Source: Alcaligenes sp. SORT26 (GTDB taxonomy: Bacteria; Pseudomonadota; Gammaproteobacteria; Burkholderiales; Burkholderiaceae_B). Taken from it: a stretch of DNA of 64,000 nucleotides. Positions 18,894 to 27,369 of the stretch are shown piece after piece (the first letter of the stretch is position 1; every line of letters starts with the position of its first letter). The notes under the pieces are model-generated. The model did no database searches, had not been told where the DNA came from, and saw only the letters and a program-made list of their open reading frames with translations. Location of the stretch: assembly GCF_017377875.1 (NCBI RefSeq), contig NZ_CP070975.1, positions 806,001-870,000 on the forward strand. The letters run 5' to 3'. A program made the translations under genes and the position numbers.

Positions 18894-20420
18894 ATGCGTA
18901 TTGCAGTAGCGGGTTTTCAGCACGAGACCAATACCTTTGGACCGGCCATGGCCACGATGGCGGATTTTGAGCATGGGGGCGGCTGGCCAGGGATGTGCCG
19001 GGCAGCCGCCATCGAGCCTGCCTTGCGTGGGGCCAATATTCCGGCGGCTGGCTTTATGGCGGCTGCTGCGCAGGCCGGGGTCGAGTGCGTCCCGCTACTG
19101 TGGGCCGCCGCCAGTCCTTCTGCACCAGTCGAGGCCATGACTTACGAGGCGATTGTCGCGGAGATTCTGTACCGTCTGGAGCAAGTTCTGCCCGTGGATG
19201 CGGTGTATCTGGATTTGCATGGCGCCATGGTGGCCGAGCATCGCGATGATGGTGAAGGGCATTTACTGGTTCTGGTGCGGGAGATGGTGGGGCTCGATGT
19301 GCCTGTGGTTGCCAGCCTGGATTTGCACGCTAATGTCAGCGATACCATGCTGGTGCAGGCGGACATTCTGGTCGCCTACAAAACCTATCCGCACGTGGAT
19401 ATGGGCCAGACCGGAGAGCGCACATTTCAAGCCCTGATGCGATGTGTCAACGAGGGAGAACGCCCCAAGCTGGCCTGGCATCGACTCCCTTTCCTGATTC
19501 CAGCGATATGGCAAAGCACAGAGATGGAACCCGCTGCCAGCTTGTATCGCAGCTTGTCAGCGCTGGAAGAGATAGAGGGTGAAGGCAGCGTGTCATTTGC
19601 GATGGGTTTTCCCGCTGCCGATGTGCCGGAATGTGGAGCTGTACTTTGGGCCTATGCACAAAGCCAGGAGCAGGCCGATGCTCGTCTGGCGGAGTTCCTG
19701 GATGAGGTCTTGAGTAAGGCGGAAGGCTTTCAAGGCAAGCTCTACGAGCCGGATGAGGCGGTGCAATGGGCACTGAATCATCCCGGTAAAGGCCCGGTCA
19801 TTATTGCGGACGCCCACGACAACCCCGGCGGTGGTGCCAGCTCGGATACCTGTGGACTGCTGCGGGCCTTGTTGAAAGCCAAGGTCTCGGACGCGGCTTT
19901 GGGGCTGATCGTGGACCCGGAAAGCGCAGCGCTGGTTCATCAGGCCGGTGCGGGTAAAACAATTGAATTGTCCTTGGGCGGTAAATCCGGTGTGCCCGGT
20001 GACATGCCTTTGCATGCACGCTTCTATATCGAGTCGGTATCTGATGGGCAATTCCGCGCCACTGGCCCGTACTACGCAGGCTGTGCCATGAATCTGGGCC
20101 CCAGCGCCTGTTTGCGCATAGAGGGGGTGCGTATCGTGCTGGCGTCCTACAAGTCGCAAATGGCCGATCAAAGCATGTTCCGTTTTGTCGGAATAGAACC
20201 GGAACAGATGAAGATACTGGTGCTGAAAAGCGCCGTGCACTTCAGGGCAGACTTTGGCAGCATCAGCGACCAAATCATTGTGGGTGCGGCGCCAGGAGGT
20301 GTTTCCATGCGCACAACGGATTTGCCGTGGCAGCGCTTGCCGGTAGAACGCCTGCTGTATCCCGGTGGTCCCAGCTTGTTGCAATGGCGGATGATGCAGT
20401 CAGAAGGGCGGGCAGGATGA
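18894..20420 (+). CDS. M81 family metallopeptidase, MlrC-like
   Basis: Protein of 508 residues in the MlrC family (MlrC of microcystin degraders cleaves small linear peptides). The N-terminus MRIAVAGFQHETNTF and the motifs DAVYLDLHGAM, DLHANVSD and ADAHDNPGGGA, with conserved His and Asp likely binding zinc, are characteristic. ATG 18894 is preceded by CGGAGA with about six bases spacing; the longer frame from 18792 overlaps the previous gene. It is last in the RpiR-led operon. Many MlrC homologues occur with family-5 ABC importers, so a peptide or amide substrate brought in by that importer is likely. Confidence 0.88.
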   Translation: MRIAVAGFQHETNTFGPAMATMADFEHGGGWPGMCRAAAIEPALRGANIPAAGFMAAAAQAGVECVPLLWAAASPSAPVEAMTYEAIVAEILYRLEQVLPVDAVYLDLHGAMVAEHRDDGEGHLLVLVREMVGLDVPVVASLDLHANVSDTMLVQADILVAYKTYPHVDMGQTGERTFQALMRCVNEGERPKLAWHRLPFLIPAIWQSTEMEPAASLYRSLSALEEIEGEGSVSFAMGFPAADVPECGAVLWAYAQSQEQADARLAEFLDEVLSKAEGFQGKLYEPDEAVQWALNHPGKGPVIIADAHDNPGGGASSDTCGLLRALLKAKVSDAALGLIVDPESAALVHQAGAGKTIELSLGGKSGVPGDMPLHARFYIESVSDGQFRATGPYYAGCAMNLGPSACLRIEGVRIVLASYKSQMADQSMFRFVGIEPEQMKILVLKSAVHFRADFGSISDQIIVGAAPGGVSMRTTDLPWQRLPVERLLYPGGPSLLQWRMMQSEGRAG

Positions 20421-20600
20421 CAAGAGCTTTGCATTTTTAAACCAAGTAGGTATACTCCTGCCTTCACGGTTTTGATACGGATTTGCTTGGTAAGCGAGCA
20501 TTGAAAATCAGACCGCCTGTTCAAGCAAGTACAGGATTTTGATTGATGCCGAGATTAACTATCGAAAATCTCGAATCGAAAGAAAATACCTAAAAAATAC

Positions 20601-20629
20601 TTGCCAGAAAGGAAGAACAGGGTTATAGT
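20601..20629 (+). promoter_or_regulatory. Sigma70-type promoter of tRNA-Pro
   Basis: TTGCCA at 20601-20606 and TATAGT at 20624-20629 are separated by exactly 17 bases. The predicted transcript start is a few bases before the tRNA 5' end. Confidence 0.8.
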
Positions 20630-20637
20630 TTAATTCT

Positions 20638-20716
<79 letters not shown>

Positions 20717-20722
20717 GATTTT

Positions 20723-20758
20723 AAAAGGCCTACAGCATTTTTGCTGTAGGCCTTTTTT
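20723..20758 (+). terminator. Rho-independent terminator after tRNA-Pro
   Basis: Fifteen-pair perfect stem (20723-20737 / 20742-20756, core GGCCTACAGCA) with a TTTT loop and a T tract to 20758, six bases after the tRNA CCA end. Confidence 0.96.
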
Positions 20759-20998
20759 CATTGTTGTGGGAGTTTTGTGGGGATTCATTTTCATTGTTCC
20801 CTACGCCTTGTCAAAACTCCACAGCGGAACGAATGCTGCAATGCGATGCATTGGCTTTAGACGAATTGCATATAGCTGAATCCTGTTGGTCAACACTCGC
20901 CCACGTACCCGGCAAGCTTGATATGCCTGTCATTCGCAAGCTCTCTACCTGGTTGCTTTCGATCACGCGTTGTTGAGTCTGTGGCAGGGGTTGCGTGC

Positions 20999-21328
20999 TT
21001 AAAACTCGAACTTTTGTGGGGAGTTCGACTCCGTCATTTCCATATCAATGCAGCTTTCAAGAAGCGTGTAGCTACCTCCTGTAGTGCTGGCGAGTCGGTC
21101 GCAATAGGAGACGGTTTTCTCGGGTATGGATTCCCACATGTTTTTGAGCTTGTTGTACGAGCTTTGCTCCATTTTGATGCACTCGTTCGCGAGCGTTGCG
21201 GACCCTCCCGATAGAGAAGAGATTCTTTCGCAGTACTTGTTCGGGTCGTATCGTGGCAGTTCAGCAGCTTGAGCGATGGACATGACACTAAGTGCTGTGA
21301 TTCCAATGACGATGGCAGTTTTCTTCAT
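20999..21328 (-). CDS. Small secreted protein with an internal two-cysteine repeat
   Basis: Protein of 109 residues with a Sec signal peptide (MKKTAIVIGITALSVMSIAQA). The mature part is an internal duplication. C33 and C50 in the first copy and C76 and C93 in the second are each 17 apart, each copy starting YC(E/D)R and ending C-I-x-M-E, with SGGS or TGGS in the middle. One disulfide per repeat in the periplasm is a natural inference. GGAGG precedes the ATG by six bases. I do not recognise a function. It lies alone between the tRNA and another small exported protein. Confidence 0.82.
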   Translation of the reverse strand: MKKTAIVIGITALSVMSIAQAAELPRYDPNKYCERISSLSGGSATLANECIKMEQSSYNKLKNMWESIPEKTVSYCDRLASTTGGSYTLLESCIDMEMTESNSPQKFEF

Positions 21329-21354
21329 TACCCCTCCGGTAACTATTGATATAT

Positions 21355-21390
21355 AAAAAATAAGGAGCCGAAAGGCTCCTTGTCTTTTTT
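21355..21390. terminator. Bidirectional terminator
   Basis: Stem AAGGAGCC (21362-21369) / GGCTCCTT (21374-21381), GAAA loop, T-rich tail on the plus side and an A-run (T-run on the minus strand) on the other. It would stop leftward transcription from the 21502-21888 gene. Confidence 0.82.
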
Positions 21391-21501
21391 GCTCAGTGTG
21401 TGTCTCGTACGAATAGTGAATTGATGGCTTCAGTCATTTTCCCTATGTCTCTATCTTGTGTCTGTACGCCCACCTACTGAACGAAGTATGGGATTTGCTT
21501 G

Positions 21502-21888
21502 CTAGTGGTATCCCTCGGGCAAGGATTCAACAATGTTCTTCGCGCCCATATAGATCTCTTGGTCCGGATTTCGTGTGCAGTAGTTCTGCATCCATTCAGC
21601 GACTCGCTCGGGGCTCAGTCGGATTTGGCCATTTTGTGGCCTATGAAGGTTTGTCGCGGAAATGAAGCCTTGGACCCAAGACATGTAGGCCAAGCTCATT
21701 GTGGCAAAAACTTCTCCATCAGAGGGATCTTTCCACATGGCATTGTGCGCGCGCATGTCTAAAGCTTCAGCCATGGATTTGCATTTGTGATGAGCGCCCA
21801 GACCTTGTCCGATGCCTTGTCCGACGCCTTGCGCATTTGCCGTTGTAATGCCTGTAAAAAGACAAATGGCCAATATTGTTTTTTTCAT
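21502..21888 (-). CDS. Small exported protein of unknown function
   Basis: Protein of 128 residues. ATG 21888 follows GGGAGG by seven bases and opens a Sec signal peptide ending TANAQ; the upstream extension of the frame to 22155 is rejected. The mature protein starts with a Gly-rich GVGQGIGQGLG stretch. It then has a helical domain with AYMSWVQGFISATN and WMQNYCTRNP followed by a final helix. This pattern resembles small periplasmic proteins of the Rap1a/Tai immunity-like kind, but similarity by eye is weak. No toxin-like gene is adjacent. Confidence 0.72.
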   Translation of the reverse strand: MKKTILAICLFTGITTANAQGVGQGIGQGLGAHHKCKSMAEALDMRAHNAMWKDPSDGEVFATMSLAYMSWVQGFISATNLHRPQNGQIRLSPERVAEWMQNYCTRNPDQEIYMGAKNIVESLPEGYH

Positions 21889-22037
21889 TCTGATGCCTCC
21901 CGCGCTAAGCGCTCCTATCTTTTGGTATTGGCGAAATATAGCAACGCTACCAATTCGTGCAACTAGCATAGTTACTGATTGGATTCTGTATTGATATCTT
22001 GGCGTGAATTTGAGTTTCAGGATGGAACTGCGCCGGG

Positions 22038-22064
22038 ACAAAAGCCTGGGAGACAGGCTTTTGT
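22038..22064 (-). terminator. Terminator of the ParB-like lipoprotein gene
   Basis: Perfect 11-pair stem ACAAAAGCCTG (22038-22048) / CAGGCTTTTGT (22054-22064), 28 bases beyond the stop at 22092. The T tract is part of the stem, so strength is moderate. Confidence 0.65.
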
Positions 22065-22091
22065 GTTTAATGATTGTGTTCGCTGGTTCTC

Positions 22092-23408
22092 TTACCAACC
22101 CCAGCAAGTCCCCGCCGCAGGCTTGCCGCAATTGCGGTAGTTCACTGCAAACCACAACTTGCCAGCCCCCCGTGGACTGCCGTCAGACTTGATGTCATCG
22201 CGTGGTAGTTCTTCCAGGGTGTCGCGCGCTTTTTTAGTGACCGAGTCACTGGCAGCGTCGGCTTCCAGGACGATACGGCCTAGCGTTGCTGCATCACGGT
22301 CTTCAAAGACCAGATCGGTATCGCTCAAGGCTGTCATTTTCAGGGCAGCATCCCGCACGGCAGCCGCGTAGCTGTCGTCTGAACCACCGGGTTTCAATGC
22401 CTTGTTCAGGGTGCTGGCGGCCAGGATTTGTGCCGGTGTGGCAGGTGGGGCCATCAGGTATTCGTCCAGCTTGGTCAATTGGCCCTCTGAAGCCTGGCGG
22501 CGTAGCCAATCGCCCCACAGAAACTCCGCGTATTCCGGCAAATTGCCATTGTTATAAGCAATGTCGCGGGTGAAATACACCAGGGAGCGATAGCGGTCTT
22601 CCTGCATGCCTCCGGCTTCTTTTTCGCTGGCAAGGCCGACGCGGGTGGGAAGCTGCTCGACGGTAATAGCTTGGTTTTGCCCGTCGCGCAGCCAGACCAG
22701 TTTCTCTTTGCTCATGCGTTCCCAAAAGGCGGACGCTTCACGAATATCGCTGTAATTGGCACTGACTTTGACCCAGACGGGGAGTTTGGGGCCACCGTCA
22801 GAGATCTCGCGCAGGGAGGAGAAGGTATGGTGGCCATCGGTCAGGTACAGATTGCCGTCCCAGCCTACAACCACGGTTTTAAGGTTCTCTGTTTGCGAAC
22901 CCAGAGGGTCTTTGCACAGGTAGGTCGTGGGTTGATCCAGGCGGGCGGCTTGTACTTCGGCAATAGTCAGAAATTTCTGTGCTCGCTCGGTGCCGCCCAT
23001 GTCTTCACAGTAGTCGTCAAACTTTTTGCCGATCGTGCGATTCAGATAGTCCAGTTGCTGCTTGGGATTGTTTGCCCATGTTGAGCGATCCAGATCACCT
23101 TGCCAGCGCCCGAGCTTGTAGTAGACCTGATCGTAGCCAATGGCCGCTTGGGTGGGGTGCAGTTCGTCGATGCGCACTTTAATCACATCGCCTGCTTTGT
23201 TGTTCAGATAGGCGGTGTTGCGGGGTGGTTCTGGTGTTGGCTCTTCGGTGACTGGGGGCGTGACGACGGGAGCTTCGGGAGAGTTGTTGCCGCCGGTGCT
23301 GGAGCCGCTGTCACAGGCCGCCAGGGCTAGGGGGAGCAAGGCAATGCCCAGGGTGCGCAGGAGCTGCTGTCTGGCGTGAACGAGAGTGTGCAGGGAAGCG
23401 AGAGTCAT
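22092..23408 (-). CDS. Putative lipoprotein with ParB-like nuclease fold (ParBc_2 type)
   Basis: Protein of 438 residues. The N-terminus has a lipoprotein signal with lipobox LAAC (C32). A Pro/Thr/Glu-rich linker to about residue 65 follows, then a ParB/Srx-like domain: RIDELHPTQAAIGYDQVYYKLGR, and further on VGWDGNLYLTDGHHTFSSLRE, the characteristic TDGHH segment. Proteins with this domain are annotated as ParB-like nucleases although they are exported; an enzymatic role in the envelope is unproven. It has Cys-rich points (DDYCED, TYLC) and the C-terminal NYRNCGKPAAGTCWGW. Alone in its transcription unit. Confidence 0.82.
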   Translation of the reverse strand: MTLASLHTLVHARQQLLRTLGIALLPLALAACDSGSSTGGNNSPEAPVVTPPVTEEPTPEPPRNTAYLNNKAGDVIKVRIDELHPTQAAIGYDQVYYKLGRWQGDLDRSTWANNPKQQLDYLNRTIGKKFDDYCEDMGGTERAQKFLTIAEVQAARLDQPTTYLCKDPLGSQTENLKTVVVGWDGNLYLTDGHHTFSSLREISDGGPKLPVWVKVSANYSDIREASAFWERMSKEKLVWLRDGQNQAITVEQLPTRVGLASEKEAGGMQEDRYRSLVYFTRDIAYNNGNLPEYAEFLWGDWLRRQASEGQLTKLDEYLMAPPATPAQILAASTLNKALKPGGSDDSYAAAVRDAALKMTALSDTDLVFEDRDAATLGRIVLEADAASDSVTKKARDTLEELPRDDIKSDGSPRGAGKLWFAVNYRNCGKPAAGTCWGW

Positions 23409-23661
23409 GGTCCGTTGGGGGATTTTGTTGGAAGATCCTAGATCATGAGGGATGGGTATTGCCGGAACATTGCATTCAGAAACATTCAGCGCTTGTGCGG
23501 GTTGTGATCGGATACGTGGCGGGATGTCACTGATGAGCTGGAAATTGTGACGAGCTGGCTCAGTCTCCTCTGCATTAGGCTGAATCCCGTAAACTATCCA
23601 CGCTTAAATTAAATTGATAAATCACTTCCAGGCAGTGGGAGCTGATTTTAAAAGGTCATTA

Positions 23662-23946
23662 ATGTCGCTCTACAAAAAAGCCTGGCTGTTTACCTTGTTC
23701 AATGTCGTGCTGCTGGTCGCCTTGTATTTTGGGCTGCCGGTGTTGGACCGTGTGTTTGGGACTCTCGGGTTTTTGGTGTTTGGCTTCTACATTCTGGGTC
23801 AGGGGCTGGTGGCGATGACGGCTTTTAGTTGCCCACAATGTGGCTTGTCACCGTTTATGGGCAGCCAGAGCTTGTTCACCAGTTATTCGCCATTTCCGCG
23901 CAAAAAGTGTGGTCAATGTGGGCATGACCACACTCAGACTGAGTAG
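23662..23946 (+). CDS. Small membrane protein with C-terminal zinc ribbon
   Basis: Protein of 94 residues from ATG 23662 (AAAAGG six bases upstream); a TTG at 23614 would add 16 residues. Two hydrophobic segments (about 8-28 and 33-54) are followed by CPQCG and, 27 residues later, CGQCG, a likely Zn-ribbon. Function unknown. The N-terminal tail and ribbon probably face the cytoplasm. Confidence 0.7.
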   Translation: MSLYKKAWLFTLFNVVLLVALYFGLPVLDRVFGTLGFLVFGFYILGQGLVAMTAFSCPQCGLSPFMGSQSLFTSYSPFPRKKCGQCGHDHTQTE

Positions 23947-23952
23947 AGTAAT

Positions 23953-23988
23953 GGCGATCCGGCGATCCGGCGATCCGGCGATCCGGCG
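23953..23988 (+). repeat. Short tandem repeat, 8-bp unit GGCGATCC
   Basis: Four exact copies of GGCGATCC followed by a partial GGCG, just after the zinc-ribbon gene stop. The unit is not a multiple of three and lies outside any gene, so copy-number change would not alter a protein. Confidence 0.9.
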
Positions 23989-24039
23989 CGGTGACGCCTT
24001 ACTGACTCAGTCCTTGCGCAGTGGGTTCTCTTTCGGGGC

Positions 24040-24516
24040 TTAGCCTGGGTGATGGTTGTGATCTACCACCATGTTTTCGCCAAAAGTAGAGAATTTAGCG
24101 GTGACCGCAGCAGGCAATTTGGCCTCTGCTGCGCTGGTGTTCTTGACCAGGCGTTCCGCCGCATCTGCATTCATCCCCGCCATGCTCAGGGTTTCCACAT
24201 CGTTCAAGCCGTCGCCTCCGCACATATGCACATTCCATTCACCATGGCGATTTTTTAGCAGCGCACGGCCGCCACGCGCTAATTGTGTCCATCCGGCCAA
24301 GGCGTAGTCGCCTTCGATCACGATAGGTTCTACGGAGAGGGGCGCTTCAGGGCTATCCCAAATTGCCTTCATGGCGTGTGCAATACGATCTGCTTCTGAG
24401 GGTGCAGCGCGAGCCACGCCAGACAGGGCAGCGAACAATATGAACAGCGCCATGGCGAAGAAAAAACCATGCAGCGTCACCTTGAAGGTTTGGCGAGCTT
24501 GTAAACCTGTTTTCAT
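24040..24516 (-). CDS. Copper uptake system-associated protein (probable)
   Basis: Exported protein of 158 residues with an N-terminal hydrophobic signal ending GVARA. The mature domain matches my recollection of the small family annotated as copper uptake system-associated: IWDSPEAPLSVEPIVIEGDYALAGWTQLARGGRALL, then VHMCGGDGLND and an Ala-rich helix. The C-terminus VDHNHHPG is His-rich and could bind metal. AAGGAG precedes the ATG. It is downstream of, and co-directional with, the TonB receptor and DUF2946 genes, supporting a metal locus. The molecular role is unknown. Confidence 0.75.
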   Translation of the reverse strand: MKTGLQARQTFKVTLHGFFFAMALFILFAALSGVARAAPSEADRIAHAMKAIWDSPEAPLSVEPIVIEGDYALAGWTQLARGGRALLKNRHGEWNVHMCGGDGLNDVETLSMAGMNADAAERLVKNTSAAEAKLPAAVTAKFSTFGENMVVDHNHHPG

Positions 24517-24688
24517 AAAAACTCCTTGTTTCTTAAGCTGATAAAGGACAGGGAGGAGCTTTCGCCCCGAGCAGAAGGCTCATCTGATTTCCATTCAGAC
24601 GTGGATGGGTTCCCAGACCTTCAACAATCAGTCGCTTCAATTGGAAAGTCATGCCGTAGCCTTTGATAGGTGTTGAAGAAAGGTGTGA

Positions 24689-26845
24689 TCAGTACTGGAT
24701 CTGGACGCCCGCAAAGACGGCTCGCCCAGTACCCGGCTCGAACAAGGGCGAGGAGGCCGTTGCATAGTCCGTGATGCTGGCACTGGCGATGCAGCGGCGG
24801 TCTGTCAGATTGCGGCCATCTATATAGAAGGAGTAGGGGCCGTGTTCCCAACCGGCTCGCAAGCCCAGCAAGGCATAGGAGCTGGTCTTGGTCGTGTTCG
24901 CGTTATCGACGTAATAGGCCTGTGGCACCCACTCCATGTTGGGGCCAATGTGAAAGCCCGACGGGTGTTTGTAGATGATCTCTGCTCGCAGATAGTGCTT
25001 GGGTACTCCGGGCATGTGATTGTTGTTCCAGTCCTGATCATTGTCGAACTTGAAGTTGCTGTAGGTGTAGGCACCTTTGATGTCCAGACTATCCGTTTGC
25101 AGACCTTGTACAAACAGGCCACGGCCTGCTGTCCATTGAACACCCAGCTCCAGGCCTTGATGTGTTGTGCGGTCTGCGTTCACGGTCTTGTCGCAGATGT
25201 TCCAGGGGGCGCTGATGCATTGCAGTTCATTTTTGATGCGTGCATGGTACAGCGAGACGTCCCAGACCAGGTCTCCGCTTTCTCCTCGGGTGCCTATCTC
25301 GAAGGTGGTGGCGCGTTGTGCTTGCAGGCGATCCAGATCATTGCTGGTCGAGAAGCTCATGTCATCAAATGTTGGCGGCTCGGCGCTGCGTGAGATATTG
25401 CCGTAGATTTGCCATTGTGGGCCCGCGTCCCACAGCAGGCCCAGCTTGGGACTGAAGAAGTTGTAGCTCTTGTCCCCGGAGCGTGTGGTGGGCAGGCCAC
25501 CGTTATAAAGGTCCTGACGCTTGCGTTCGGCGTGCAGGTATTGCAAGCCGGTAATCAGGGATAGATCAGGGCTAAGGCTCCAGGCGTTTTCAGCGTAGGC
25601 CGTCAGGTTGTTGGCTTTGTCTTTGCTGGCGGACAGCTTCTCCAGTCGGTTCCCCCCAGCGTTTACGGAGTTTTTTGCATCGATCTTGCCTGCCGACCAG
25701 GTCAGGCCCAGTGTGAATCGATTGTCTCTGCCCGCAAGCGGGGTGGAGTTGACCAGTCTGCCGTAGGCACCATAGCTGGTGGTGTCTCTGTCAACAAATT
25801 GATAAATAGGATGCCGCAGCGAGCTTTGCTCAAACCAGTCACCCAGTTCATATTGGGTCTCCCCGATGACCATAACGGTACGGTTGGCAATACGGCCTCC
25901 ATCCAGATTGAGCTGCCAGTCGTGTTTTTTATTCTCTGTGGCGGCTTGTCGTGGCTTATTCAGCGCGTGATCGCGGCTGACTGAACCGGGAATCTCTTGA
26001 TGAATTTGATAGCCACTCAGGTAGAAGCGGGTTTCTGCCTGATCTGATAGCCGCCAGCCCAAGTTTGCGCTGGCTCGCAAGGAATGGCCTGCGCTTTGTT
26101 CACGATACCCATCTTGAGTTTGCCAGGAACCAGACACCATTCCATCCAGTTTCTCGCCAGCGAAACCACTGCTGAGTTGCACGCGTCGCCAGCCAAAACT
26201 GCCTGCATCCAATCGTCCTTGAAACGCATCAGCATCCCAGCCTGTAGGGGTGACGAAGTTGATGGCTCCGCCTAAGGTAGCGGCTCCGTACTGCAGGGCA
26301 TTGGCGCCTTTGTAGACCTCGGTATAACGGTATGCTGTTGGGTCGATACGGTGAAAATTGCTGCTGCCGTCCGGGTCATTCAGCGGGATGCCATCTTGAT
26401 ACAGACTGATGCCACGAAGATGGTAATAGCGTGACAAACCTGAACCACGTATGGACAAGCGTGCATCATCTCCCCATTTGGGCTGCGCAAAGACCCCTGG
26501 CGTGTAATCCAGCATGTCTTTGACCGTGGCGGCTTTGCTATCACGCCAGGCGCTGTCAGGCACCAGGGCGACTCCTCCGGCGGTTTGTTCAAGGGTCTTT
26601 TGAGCTGTCTGCAGATCAGGAACCGTCAGACTTTTACCGCGCTCTGGCGTGACGATCACAGGTGCCAACGTCGGCGTCTGCGCGTGGGCAAGTGTTATCC
26701 AGGAGCTGGAGCACATCAACGCCAGCGCCAGAACGCAGATTCGTACTTGTGGGGAGGGACCCGGGCCGTGCGTCAAGCCGACAGCGGGCAGCAAAGGAGG
26801 GGCCTGCACAGCGCGGGCCTGTGCAGAAACACAAAAAATGGACAT
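24689..26845 (-). CDS. TonB-dependent outer-membrane receptor
   Basis: Protein of 718 residues from ATG 26845 (AAGG about eight bases upstream); a longer frame starts at 26887. An unusually long N-terminal region (about 55 residues) ends in a hydrophobic stretch and AHAQ. The plug domain follows (VKDMLDYTPGV, LSIRGSGLSR, ISLYQDGIPLN, VYKGANALQYGAATLGGAINFV), then a beta-barrel ending VFAGVQIQY with a terminal aromatic residue. The plug is FecA-like. The substrate is not readable; the adjacent DUF2946 and copper-associated genes suggest a metal chelate, possibly copper. Confidence 0.88.
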   Translation of the reverse strand: MSIFCVSAQARAVQAPPLLPAVGLTHGPGPSPQVRICVLALALMCSSSWITLAHAQTPTLAPVIVTPERGKSLTVPDLQTAQKTLEQTAGGVALVPDSAWRDSKAATVKDMLDYTPGVFAQPKWGDDARLSIRGSGLSRYYHLRGISLYQDGIPLNDPDGSSNFHRIDPTAYRYTEVYKGANALQYGAATLGGAINFVTPTGWDADAFQGRLDAGSFGWRRVQLSSGFAGEKLDGMVSGSWQTQDGYREQSAGHSLRASANLGWRLSDQAETRFYLSGYQIHQEIPGSVSRDHALNKPRQAATENKKHDWQLNLDGGRIANRTVMVIGETQYELGDWFEQSSLRHPIYQFVDRDTTSYGAYGRLVNSTPLAGRDNRFTLGLTWSAGKIDAKNSVNAGGNRLEKLSASKDKANNLTAYAENAWSLSPDLSLITGLQYLHAERKRQDLYNGGLPTTRSGDKSYNFFSPKLGLLWDAGPQWQIYGNISRSAEPPTFDDMSFSTSNDLDRLQAQRATTFEIGTRGESGDLVWDVSLYHARIKNELQCISAPWNICDKTVNADRTTHQGLELGVQWTAGRGLFVQGLQTDSLDIKGAYTYSNFKFDNDQDWNNNHMPGVPKHYLRAEIIYKHPSGFHIGPNMEWVPQAYYVDNANTTKTSSYALLGLRAGWEHGPYSFYIDGRNLTDRRCIASASITDYATASSPLFEPGTGRAVFAGVQIQY

Positions 26846-26908
26846 AAAAAAACCTTGTAATGATTTCGCTGACAATCGACCGCCCACGAGGCAGTCGGCT
26901 AGGAGAGA

Positions 26909-27337
26909 TCAAACAAGGTTGGCAGGGGGAGCGCGTGACCCTAGAGGTGGCCCCAGCGCAGGCAGAGGTGGCAGGGTTTGATTGCGGTGCACCAGCAGCA
27001 AAGGCTGGTGGGCCACCGGAGCATCCAGACTTGCCAGAGCGGTGCTGGGCAAGGCCACTTGGGACAGAACCAGGGCGTAAGGACACTTCTGGATATCCGC
27101 ATGTTCGTTAGATTGCGGCTGGTCGGCTTGTCCTGTCAGGCTCATCCAGACCGTGCTGGGTGTTCCACCGGGGGCACAAAGTGTGACGGAAAAGAAGCCG
27201 TCCTGCTCGCCAGACCTGTCCGGCATGTAGCCCGCTGGAACTAGCGAACGGCACAGAAATGACAGGATTGCCAGGCAAAACAGAATTTGCCAGGCTACGC
27301 CATTCTTTGCAGGAGAGCAGTGCCGTTGGACAGACAT
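26909..27337 (-). CDS. DUF2946-like membrane-anchored protein
   Basis: Protein of 142 residues from ATG 27337; a TTG at 27355 would add six. One N-terminal hydrophobic segment (ILFCLAILSFLCRSLVPAGYMP) is followed by a periplasmic part with VTLCAPGG and KCPYAL, the Cys pattern seen in DUF2946 proteins, which often neighbour TonB receptors and copper genes. The C-terminal half contains Pro-rich and His residues. It ends 64 bases before the TonB receptor start, so both are probably one operon. Confidence 0.75.
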   Translation of the reverse strand: MSVQRHCSPAKNGVAWQILFCLAILSFLCRSLVPAGYMPDRSGEQDGFFSVTLCAPGGTPSTVWMSLTGQADQPQSNEHADIQKCPYALVLSQVALPSTALASLDAPVAHQPLLLVHRNQTLPPLPALGPPLGSRAPPANLV

Positions 27338-27350
27338 GGCGCGATTGTAT

Positions 27351-27369
27351 TCCAACTGATTCTCAATTG
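27351..27369 (-). promoter_or_regulatory. Possible Fur-like operator upstream of the metal locus
   Basis: On the minus strand CAATTGAGAATCAGTTGGA lies just before the DUF2946 start. The TTGAGAATCA half resembles one arm of a Fur box, but the other arm is poor. Tentative. Confidence 0.25.

Noticed and set aside
20761-20976. 71-codon frame after the tRNA-Pro terminator
   Set aside because: No ribosome site or recognisable motif, and no integrase-like residues; an integrated element at the tRNA could not be supported.
23953-23988. Tandem repeat considered as a CRISPR or integron-type array
   Set aside because: The unit is only 8 bp with no spacers and no cas or integrase genes nearby.
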